Shown here piece after piece: positions 1 to 8,201 of a DNA stretch of 64,000 nucleotides; the stretch's first letter is position 1; every line of letters starts with the position of its first letter. Origin of the DNA: Porpolomopsis calyptriformis (lineage: Eukaryota; Basidiomycota; Agaricomycetes; Agaricales; Hygrophoraceae). A program made the translations under genes and the position numbers. The stretch is taken from NCBI GenBank assembly GCA_951640195.1, contig OX621163.1, positions 2,108,001-2,172,000 of the forward strand, written 5' to 3'. Under the pieces are notes generated by a model that did no database searches, was not told the origin of the DNA, and worked only from the letters and a program-made list of their open reading frames with translations.

Positions 1-2230
1 TCCGGAACCAAGAGCACTGAGCGATGTTCTCTTTGAACTAACATTCACTTCATGGAACGCGGCAGGACCCGAGTTTTCCCTTCGCATGGATGTGGTGACA
101 TAACCATTGAGGCTCTCACAAAACGTGGGAGCTATCATATCCTTGGCGTACCCTTCCGTCGAACGGCCGACCAACCCCACAAAAGCTTCGTCATTTTTCT
201 CTTTCAACTTCTCCAAGGACGCCGCCACTCTTCCCACCCCATCGTTACCACCGCCTTCTGACGAAGAAAGTACCCGGCTTGCTTCGCTCACTACAACAGT
301 AGACCGCGCAAGCATGCCCAACAGGGTCACCACAACATTCGCCATCTCCTCCACAGCCCCTTTCATTACGTCTCTATCTTCCTCCGCTCGAGCTTGCTCC
401 AATTCAGCCTTCTTGCAACTCGCATCCAGCCGCACGTTATCTACGCTCAGGTCATCCAATTTTTCTGACTTTCGTTCCGAAACCGCACGTAATGTCGCCT
501 CGAACATCGCCAGAGCGTTGGCCGATCGTTGAAGCCGGACGTTGAGTGCCGAATCGAGTTTCATAGCCTGTGTTTCGGCGTTTGCTAAAGCTTGCAACAT
601 CGCGCGTTCAGCTTCCAGATCAGGGGAAAGGGGATCAGAGCTGGTCGCTGAATAGCCGTCGATCTGCTGCAAACGCGCCCGGATGACCTTCAATTTAACA
701 TCCGCAATGGCAAGTTTACTCGCGCACGTTGCGCCATCAAGGATAGAAGCCCTGGTCTGCACCACCTTGGTTTTCACGTCGTTCTTGCAGCGCTCGACTT
801 CCGCGCTTGCTTCCACTCTCTTGCGTCGCTGGATATCTCCCTCCAAGTTGAGCTTCCCCGCGAGTTTCGCCTTTAACTCGGCCACTTCGATGTTCAACTT
901 GGTGATTGCCTCGACGTAGCGTCCGACATGTCTGTCGACGTTGACGACATTACGGGTCACAACTTTGGTCTTTATCTTCGTGGCTCGTTCAGCGTACAGC
1001 AGCGTGTTGTGTGTATCATCGAAGTGGTTCGACGCGGGTGCAATGCAAACGATCATGACCGTCTTGCAATTTCCACCAAGGGAGAATTTGAGAAGGCGAG
1101 TGAGCTTGCTATTTCGGTAGGGTACATGACGGATTGCACCACCGCTTTCGCAGAGCGCGTTGATGCAGTTTCCGAGAGCGAGGAGAGACTTGTTGATGTT
1201 CGCTCCTTCGACCATGCGTTGACCCATGTTCGTGGTAGCCGCAGCGCGCTCGCTGCCGGCAAGATCGATGATGGAGAGTGTGGCCATGGTTCTCTGTTCC
1301 GTTACCGAGGCAGTACGAGGGGACTGCGTCACGTGCACTTGGAGTACGGCGTGCGATCGAGAACTTGTCTCGTTAGCATGAGTTGGACTTTGCGTTCGCC
1401 GTGCGTTTCCTTGCAGTACGATCTCCTTAACCTCTTCGGCGGACTTGGGTCTCAGCTCTACAAGGCCGACAACTTTCACGGTCTTGTCCTCGCGGATGGA
1501 GAGGCCGCCGCGTACAATCGGCGTATTAGGGTCAGCGAGGAGGTCACGGATTTCTTCGTTGTAAATTTCAAGGAAGGTGACCATGACTTCGACGTCGTAT
1601 TCATCCCTTCGATCTTCGATGCGTTGGAAGAGCTCTGCCATGGTAAGGTAGATGATACCAGGGTCCGAGTCGGTACCACTAATAGTGTGAGTTTTACCGC
1701 ACCCCGTGGCCTAAATGATGAATAATAATGGGTAAGGCGCACGAGTTGGAAACCAAAGGCAAGGACTGACGCCGTACGCGAAAACTGTCGCGTTGTAGCC
1801 GTCAAGAAGACCCTTAAGAAGGGTCTCTGTTGTTCCCTCGTATACATCTTGTTGTCTCGCCTCGTGATTAAAGACCTTGTCGAACATGAATCGTTTATCT
1901 TTGTACCGCTTCGTCCCGGGAGGTAAAAACCCGCGTTCCACGAAGGCCTTTGCCCTGTCTTTTTCGTCGGGATCAAAGGTGATGATCCGGTCGTCGACAA
2001 TCTGTACGATATCCCGAAGGCAGGCAGCATGAGTAGGTGATCTTCCTGGGGTCGATAGAGCGCCGTCTGCTCGAATCGTATTGCCGTAGAATGGTTCGGG
2101 GAGGCGAGCGGCCTCCCAAGAGGTTGGTGGACGAACGCGAACTTGAGAGAGAAAAAAGGTTAGACCTTCCGAGGCCATACAGAAGGACAATTGACCAACC
2201 CGCGACCGTTATTGAGCCAGCGGCAACCAT
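1..2230 (-). CDS. KIP3: Kinesin-8 (Kip3/Klp5-6 type) motor protein, 3' part cut by window edge
   Basis: Plus-end-directed microtubule motor and depolymerase of the kinesin-8 family, which shortens spindle and cytoplasmic microtubules. Exons on the minus strand: 2200-2230, 1771-2141 and 1-1710. The start at 2230 is chosen because its 31-nt exon splices (GT at 2199, AG at 2142) straight into VRVRPPTSWE, the usual beginning of the motor. The P-loop GATGCGKT spans the second intron (1711-1770). Switch I (NETSSRSHAV), switch II (DLAGSE) and the neck (LLYAERATKIKTKVV) follow. The YKDKRF and DGYNATVFAYG segments are typical of kinesin-8. Past residue 400 the sequence is helical, with heptad-like charged stretches. 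About 704 codons are visible; the tail lies outside the window. Family call is firm; the exact gene name is by analogy. Confidence 0.93.
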
Positions 2231-3005
2231 GATTTGCGGTGGAAATGTCTGTTTGTGTCCGGCGAGGTGTGCGAGTGAAGTTCGAATGAGGACAAGACAA
2301 CAAACGCGTCTAAAACCAAACTGTCACGTGATGGAAACCAGCACTTCAGGACAACTTCTAGCTTTCGCCAAAGTCTTTCCATCTAGGAGAGCAATCACGC
2401 AAGCGGAAGTATGACTTTCATGCTAGTGATCAGCTTGAATGATTTGAGGAAGGGGAGGGATCAAAGAAAGGGTTGGCACAATCATTAAATCAGCTGCTGG
2501 AAATACCGTCTGAGGGATGGCAACAACAGGATTGGATTACACGCTTGTTCGGGCGAAGTGCTAAACTGAGGAGCCGGTTCGCTAGTCCAGCACCAGAAAT
2601 GACCTGAATCTGACCCAGCGATGTTATGATGAATAAGGGATAAAAATGTATTGCCTTGACAGCCCTGAGCAGTGGGCAGCGATTGACCATTGGCCATCCC
2701 TGGAATGATGGTCTGGTGGTGGTGGGCTCTTACTCACTTTAGAGGGGCTGTTCATGGATTTGCAATCAGGGCTGCTCGAGTGAGGACCTATCCCTAGTGT
2801 AGGGGTGGCCCGAGGCTCACCACGCATTCAGATACTGGATATTGGGATGATATTGAAAAAAGAATGACCGATTGTATTGCAATGCTATCTATCTATCTAT
2901 GAACAGGAATGATAATGTCAAAGGAAATATGCAAGGTGATTAGAAGGAGTGTATATGAAGCGCAATTAAGGAATGGCATGGATTCGATTCCGCCAAAATC
3001 TTCCG
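2231..3005. other. Intergenic, between kinesin-8 start and the transposon companion gene
   Basis: The upstream region of the kinesin gene and the downstream flank of the transposon unit. It holds a short tetranucleotide run (TATC)n near 2886-2900. A minus-strand reading of about 110 codons (2485-2827, with a possible GTGAGT...CCAG intron) has no recognisable motif and is not called as a gene. I could not find the left terminal inverted repeat of the DNA transposon here. A short direct duplication (TTCCGTCAATGTCCAATT, copies near 3001 and 3035) lies in the last exon of the companion gene just to the right. Confidence 0.5.
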
Positions 3006-4462
3006 TCAATGTCCAATTTGACTCTGATGAAGTCTTCCGTCAATGTCCAATTGCCAGGCAAGCCCTTTTGCCATGAGGATTGTCTTCGGCCCAGGATACT
3101 GCTTCAGGTCATCTTGAAGAACCTTGTTGAAAAATCTAAATTGATTGTGAGTGTGATAAGATGTATATTAAAGAGAACGCTTACTTCTTCAACCAAGATT
3201 CTTGTTCATTTTGATTGGGGCAATCCAAGGCCACCTGCTGGCGTACTCGCAGAAGCATGTCATCCATATAGTTCCAGAACTGAGAACTCGAGTAAACGGT
3301 TCCCTCATCTCCGCCTGTATCTCCTTGGTCTTCCGTCGCTGCTGCATCATCATCAACCTGGATTGTCGAGGAAGCCGTGGACAGTGTTATAGTGGTGGCG
3401 ATTAAGGCGTTGAAGTCTTTAAGGGTAGATCGCTGCAATAGAGTCAGAAACAGTCGACACAAGTGAGGAAATTCACACACCATGAAGGCAACTCTTGCCC
3501 AATGATTACTGTTGACTTCCATTGCCTTGGGAGCCATGGCGCTCGTCAACTCATAAATGCCTTGAGGACAACTCCTGGTCCTTGTGTGCCGGAGAGACAA
3601 AGTAAGCTGCAAGATGGAATACTTAGTTTGAGACAATAATGGCAGATATAAGACTCACCTTTTGCTTCATCGCGCTATGGGTATCCATGAGACAAGACTT
3701 CATGAGGCTAATAAGCCGCCCATACATCTCAGGGTCGTCAAACACAGTTTCAGGTATTGAGAAAAAGCTGTGCTGTTCTTGCATTACAGTCTACCAAATC
3801 CAGTGAGCGCACAAATCCAGTGAGCGCACAAGTTCAGACATGCAACAACAAGCGCACCTTGATGCAAGAGTTTACACCATCAAGATAGGCTTTCATGCTA
3901 GGCGACATCAAGCATATCGTCAACCGTTCAATGAAGTGTTTCTGAATGAACTTGCAGTCAATAAACATGACAATCATGAGCATCAGCTTACCTTGAAATC
4001 AGCTGACATGAGGAGCTGCATCGAGTTGTTGTTTTGCCGTGCCCCATTGATTTTCATTAGATAGCCTTGAAGCGTGATCAACTTGCTGTCGGTATCAAGC
4101 TTTGAGGCCACATAAAATATTCAGACCATAAGGGACAAGTGAAATCATCTACCAACCTCTGCAAATTTATCCAAGGCGCCGTCTCCCAATCTGAACGTCT
4201 GGCAGACGCTTTGAGCAAGACCTTTATGCCGTTTGGCTGTACGAGGCGAATTGACTTGATGCGAAGTGTGGAATGGGTCGATCTCGCTTTCCTCACCCTC
4301 CCGCTCTCGACGAAGAGGATGGAGGGGAGAGAGGCCTTCTCCGTGAGCAGACATCTCCCTAGATCGGCTTGGGGTCAACTCAAAATGTGTCAAGGGGGTT
4401 GAAGAATGAGTTTGAGAGTGGGGGCTGTCATTGCTGGCCAGAAAACTGGCAAGCGCACTCAT
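3006..4462 (-). CDS. Transposon companion protein, 377 aa, intact
   Basis: Function unknown. Seven exons: 4157-4462, 3992-4099, 3858-3941, 3659-3790, 3481-3606, 3185-3432 and 3006-3135. All six introns are GT-AG and the total is exactly 378 codons, so the gene is undamaged. The N-terminal 90 residues are Ser/Pro-rich and charged. The middle is helical (LISLMKSCLMDTHSAMKQK). It is followed by an acidic linker and a block ending in FWNYMDDMLLRVRQ and FFNKVLQDDLKQYPG, which I recognise from proteins encoded beside similar transposase genes in mushrooms. The ATG at 4462 opens the first exon; an upstream in-frame TTG is not a fungal start. It lies 212 bp downstream of the transposase stop on the same strand. 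It contrasts with its neighbour in having no stop or frameshift. Confidence 0.7.
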
Positions 4463-5443
4463 GGTTGTTGATGAAAAAGCCAAGACGAACTTTCAACCTC
4501 CGATTGCCACGGGCGCTCACTCCTGAAAGTCACATTTCAGTGTATAAGATGTGTGAATAAAGGAAACTATTAAGATATATTGTCAGGGGGAAAGGGTTGG
4601 AATGATGCCTCCGGATCACTACCAGCTGTAGGAGCATGGGGTCCAGAAAATGAGAAAGAAGCGACAGAGGGGGATTAGGAATGGGGGTGAGGCAGGGAAG
4701 CATACATGTTATGTGACTGGGACAGGAAATTTGTTAATGGGAGAGGTGGATGTTGGTGCTCAACTACATCAGGAGCAGGGTAAAGCTGAGAAGACAGTGC
4801 ATTCGGCTGTGATTGATGGACAGGAGGGTGGTACTGGGACGATAGCATTGAGGATGAGGAAAACAGGCAGCTGTTCTGACCCACCGAATAATAAACGTTC
4901 GGAGAGTGGGATTGAGGTTGACCAATTCCCAATACGAGGGATGGCTGGGGATAACACTGCCATGGTGGTATGGGAATGGTGTTGTCATATGGTCGTGATT
5001 GATGGGGAATAGTTTGCGGTGCATGGGGCGGTGGGGCAGAGGCAGAAATGAGCTGCGATTGGGACTGGGAAATTGTTGATGGTAGAGGAGGTAGCAAAGT
5101 GCCCACCCGCATGCTTGTATCAGCTCTCTGTGGCCTTGATGTCTGTTTTTTCTTCGTTGGCTTTGTTGTGGACAGACTGTTGTGTTGGAAATCCGGCAAT
5201 GCCTCGAATAGTGAATTGATGCAGTCATCTTCGGGATTCAATGCATCCCCGTCTGATGCATTCTTGTCGGTTTTTTTTCTCGCTTTTGCCTTTTTTATTT
5301 CACGAACTTGATGTGCAGCAGTTCTCCGCAGCTCGACAGCATCCACCTCATTGTAGCCTAGTGATTCTTGAAGGTGCGTCGGTAGAGTAGCCTTGATATG
5401 CCTGTAGTTGTGAAGTGAGAAAATATTGAGAACATAGTGCCGT

Positions 5444-5582
5444 TGTTAAGGTAGCGCCGAGAACTACGTCACCTGACTTATGACCTAAGACCGTTCAGCC
5501 AAAAGCGTCACAATACCAAGCTGGTATTGTATGTGGTTCTCGGTATATATAGCTGATCCGTGATTAGGGCGCAATCGTAACA
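5444..5582 (+). repeat. LTR A of the TRIM-like element, 139 bp
   Basis: Starts TGTTAAGG and ends CGTAACA, so the outermost bases are TG...CA. It carries an internal palindrome CAATACCAAGCTGGTATTG and the TATA-like run. It differs from LTR B at two positions and from repeat C (8009-8147, reversed) at one. The left flank is GCCGT. Confidence 0.85.
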
Positions 5583-5952
5583 TTGCCCTCACTTCACACG
5601 AAGCGTCCCGATTCGCCAAACCAGGAATCACCAGGGGATCAGCCCCATATAGAACACCCAACCTTGCGGTCTCAGCCTTCCCGATGTGTCAGATTCATAG
5701 CCGTCGTAGACGATGCACCCAATTGCACCTGGCGCGCTGGTGAGGGGGCGCTCGGTCTCTTTTACATCCCTGAGTGATACGGGATGCTGACACAGGGGTC
5801 TACGGGTTCGTGGCATTACCCCTTAGCACGTGCATACTCTCGTCGACAGACTACCAGTGGTCCATGTGGACCAGTCTGCAAACAACCGCATGTGTGCTCA
5901 GAATCTCACGGTAGCATTACATATTCCCCCATCTTAGTAATCGCCACCAAGG

Positions 5953-5963
5953 GGATTCGAACC
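5953..5963 (-). promoter_or_regulatory. Pol III B-box-like motif inside the TRIM internal region
   Basis: On the minus strand the sequence is GGTTCGAATCC, a perfect match to the tRNA B-box consensus GGTTCGANNCC. It lies in a stretch resembling the T-arm of a tRNA (GGCCCGGGTTCGAATCCCC), but no cloverleaf or A-box could be built upstream. It may be a remnant of a captured tRNA 3' half or of a SINE. Weak evidence of function. Confidence 0.35.
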
Positions 5964-5990
5964 CGGGCCTTATTGGTAAGCTTGGTATTA

Positions 5991-6129
5991 TGTTAAGGCA
6001 GCGCCGAGAACTACGTCACCTGACTTATGACCTAAGACCATTCAGCCAAAAGCGTCACAATACCAAGCTGGTATTGTATGTGGTTCTCGGTATATATAGC
6101 TGATCCGTGATTAGGGCGCAATCGTAACA
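5991..6129 (+). repeat. LTR B of the TRIM-like element, 139 bp
   Basis: A direct copy of the repeat at 5444-5582 with two substitutions. The right flank is GCCGT (6130-6134), matching the left flank of LTR A. Immediately to the right, the minus-strand reading of the transposase-like gene resumes in frame. Confidence 0.85.
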
Positions 6130-6826
6130 GCCGTGTTATGTTATGGGTTGCGACGTTTCGAGTCTGCAGTGTTACTACATGTTCTTGCATTACTGGCTTG
6201 GAGATGTTTGGCGCATTGCCGCAAGCTGAGAAAATGCAGTTGTGTTGAACGTTTACACTGCAAATGATGTCCTAGAATCATCAAGTCAGTCATCGCTTTA
6301 TCCATTGTCTCCATATACCTTTCCTGAGACAACTTGCTCAACTTCTGAAAGCACCAGCTTGGGCACATTCAGGCTTTGATGTAATTCGGGTTCAAAATCC
6401 ATGCGTTGGAGACACACATGCGATGCAGTGTTTGGGTCACTCTCGGGAGCAAGTATTTCATGAACCAAGGCGACACAATACTTGAGTAAAGAAAAAGAAA
6501 TGTCAACTTCAGGGAACAAGGGCACAGACAAGAATACATGCCATATCACACTCAGGGTCCTTGAAGATGACATATGAGCCAATATGCACGGTATCACCAT
6601 GTAACGCCCAAAAAGAGATGGCCTCAAGAAAACGGCATAACTTCGGAGGTCTCAGGACATCTGTCTTTGAAGAGCGTGTTTCATTCCAGTTCTTGATTAA
6701 ATGATTGCCTTGAGATCCACTATGCGAACCGCTTGGCTTGCTGATCGATAGTATCCACCCTCCAAAATGAAATGAGAAATTAAAGTGGTGGATAGGTGAG
6801 ACGCTTACCTGGTGGGCTGTCGTTAT

Positions 6827-7204
6827 TGTTAAGGCGCAGTGATCTTTCGGTCGGCTTAAGGAGTCAACGGATAGAACAGAGATCCTAGTCGAATGACTGG
6901 GGTGGGGTGTCTATGTTGAGATCGAAACTAAGGATACAAACTCCAACTATGCTATTTATCTACTTCTGAGTTTGAATCCTACGACTCAACGGCGATCCAT
7001 GGAACGGCTGATTCAGCTGCTGCGGATGGCTGCGCAACTGCGGATGGCGTCATTGCCGACCAATGGCGGAAGTCGCTCATGCGTGACGGTCACAAGTGAC
7101 AAGAAGGAAACGATAGGATAAGGAAGGTGGTGAATGAGTGAGACAAGATTAGATAGGCTGCGATAAGATAAGATAAAACGGAAAAGAATGAACGTATCGT
7201 AACA
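6827..7204 (+). repeat. Repeat D, solo-LTR-like insertion of 378 bp at the left inversion breakpoint
   Basis: Begins TGTTAAGGC and ends ATCGTAACA. It shares these terminal 9-mers with the 139 bp repeats but is otherwise unlike them. It has TG...CA ends and no coding capacity; a CTATTTATC stretch lies near the middle and a GATAAGATAAGATAAAA purine tract near the right end. Its flanks do not match each other (GTTAT left, GTCAA right), but each matches one flank of repeat C in reverse complement. That makes it one edge of an inversion. Confidence 0.75.
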
Positions 7205-7210
7205 GTCAAG

Positions 7211-8008
7211 GTGTTGACATCCATCAGGATACACCAATGGAAATCTTACACACTATCCTGCTCAGTGTTGTAAAGTACTTTTGGGGACAGAGTGTCTGGC
7301 TTATGAGCAAAACGAAGAGGATGGAGATCTTCCAAGCTTGACTCACTGCCCTGGATGCTGACGGCCTTAACATCCCCAAGATAAACGCAGAGTATGTATG
7401 CCGGTACAAAGGAGGTCTCATCGGAAAACATTTCAAGGGCTTCGCACAAATCATGCCATTTATTATCTATGGCCTTGTTCCGGCGAAGGTCCTGGAGGCT
7501 TGGACTATCATTGGGAGCCTTATTGTCCTTGTCTGGCATACGGAAATTGAGGATATGGAATCATATTTGGTACATCTTTTCTAATTCTGCCGAATCCTTG
7601 TCATTGATTGTTCGTCAGGCCGAGCTATCCCAATGCATTCAGGGTCTGTTGAATGTCACAGTTCAGTGTGCTCCGAGTATACTGATTTTGAAGCCAAAAT
7701 TCCATTTTTTACTCCACCTCCCTGCATACATTCGTCGATTTGGCCCAGTGATTGTCTTCTCAACAGAACGCTATGAGGCCTTCAATCATATCTTCCGCCT
7801 TGCATCAATATTCAGTAATCGACAAGCCCCAAGTCGGGATGCTTGTCATACATTTGCCTCGCAGGACATCATCAAGCATGTCACAACTGGTGGGTTTTGG
7901 TATGATACATCTGCAAAAAGATGGGCATGTGCCGGCGATGCTGTGCGATCATATATGGATGGCCATCCCGAACATGCTCGACTGCTCAGTATACCCAAGA
8001 GCAATAAC
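7211..8008 (+). pseudogene. Transposase-like gene, middle part, inverted relative to the rest
   Basis: Exons 7211-7569 and 7619-8008 on the plus strand; the intron is GTACAT...GTCAG. The first begins GVDIHQDTPMEILHTILL, which joins in frame to the exon ending at 8202 on the other strand once the inversion is undone. The second holds KPKFHFLLHLPAYIRRFGP, STERYEAFNHIFRLASI and TGGFWYDTSAKRW, and ends at codon AAC before repeat C. It would continue into 6821 on the minus strand. An in-frame TGA at 7339-7341 interrupts FQA*LTALDADG. A C-to-T change from CGA would explain it, which is typical of methylated-cytosine or RIP-like decay. The piece cannot be expressed as part of the original protein. 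Confidence 0.72.
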
Positions 8009-8147
8009 TGTTACGATTGCGCCCTAATCACGGATCAGCTATATATACCGAGAACCACATACAATACCAGCTTGGTATTGTGACGCTTTTGGCTGAACGG
8101 TCTTAGGTCATAAGTCAGGTGACGTAGTTCTCGGCGCTGCCTTAACA
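8009..8147 (-). repeat. Repeat C, solo 139 bp LTR at the right inversion breakpoint
   Basis: An inverted copy of the TRIM LTRs, one substitution from each of A and B. It is flanked by ATAAC (8004-8008) on the left and TTGAC (8148-8152) on the right. These flanks differ from each other but equal the reverse complements of the flanks of repeat D. It interrupts the coding segment after codon 8006-8008 on one side. On its other side it lies in the 3' end of an intron of the transposase-like gene (donor GTATGT at 8201). Confidence 0.85.
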
Positions 8148-8201
8148 TTGACCAAGGCTTGCATCAGTTTTTAACAGAACAATATACATTGTACAACATA
8201 C

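Larger units (their letters stand above)
5444..6129. mobile_element. TRIM-like element (terminal-repeat retrotransposon in miniature), 686 bp
   Basis: Two direct repeats of 139 bp (5444-5582 and 5991-6129) differ at two positions. Each begins TG and ends CA, and they enclose 408 bp with no long reading frame. A 5-bp target-site duplication GCCGT flanks the whole (5439-5443 and 6130-6134). It interrupts the last coding exon of the transposase-like gene, and excision restores the frame. A TATA-like TATATATA lies about 40 bp from the right end of each repeat. I saw no clear primer-binding site on either strand. Read on the minus strand, a purine-rich GAAGTGAGGGCAA precedes repeat A, which hints that the element is oriented minus. 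No protein coding capacity. Near-identical repeats mean a recent insertion. Confidence 0.82.
4675..6821 (-). pseudogene. Transposase-like gene, C-terminal part, split by a TRIM insertion
   Basis: Continues the protein whose N-terminal part lies at 8202-10629. Exons: 6809-6821, 6542-6759, 6319-6480, then 6130-6271 joined to 4675-5438 once the TRIM (5444-6129) and one GCCGT copy are removed. The join keeps frame: 142 plus 764 nt gives 302 codons ending in TAA at 4675. Recognisable blocks are CVALVHEILAPES, LQRMDFEPELHQSL, SVNVQHNCIFSACGN, HYVLNIFSLHNYRHIKATLP and a basic helix ELRRTAAHQVREIKKAKARKK, then a Ser/Gln/Pro-rich tail of about 200 residues. The intron at 6481-6541 starts GCATGT (GC-AG). 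No point mutation was seen in this part; only the insertion breaks it. The catalytic residues could not be assigned. Confidence 0.72.

Noticed and set aside
928..1725. Long open plus-strand reading opposite the kinesin motor
   Set aside because: It is the antisense of a clear kinesin-8 motor with P-loop and switch motifs; its own translation has no family features.
5941..6000. A tRNA gene on the minus strand
   Set aside because: Only the T-arm/B-box matches; no acceptor stem, D-arm or anticodon arm can be paired.
6298..6627. A separate small minus-strand gene
   Set aside because: Its second half is a coding exon of the transposase-like protein (LQRMDFEPELHQSL) and its first half is another frame of the previous exon plus a GC-AG intron.
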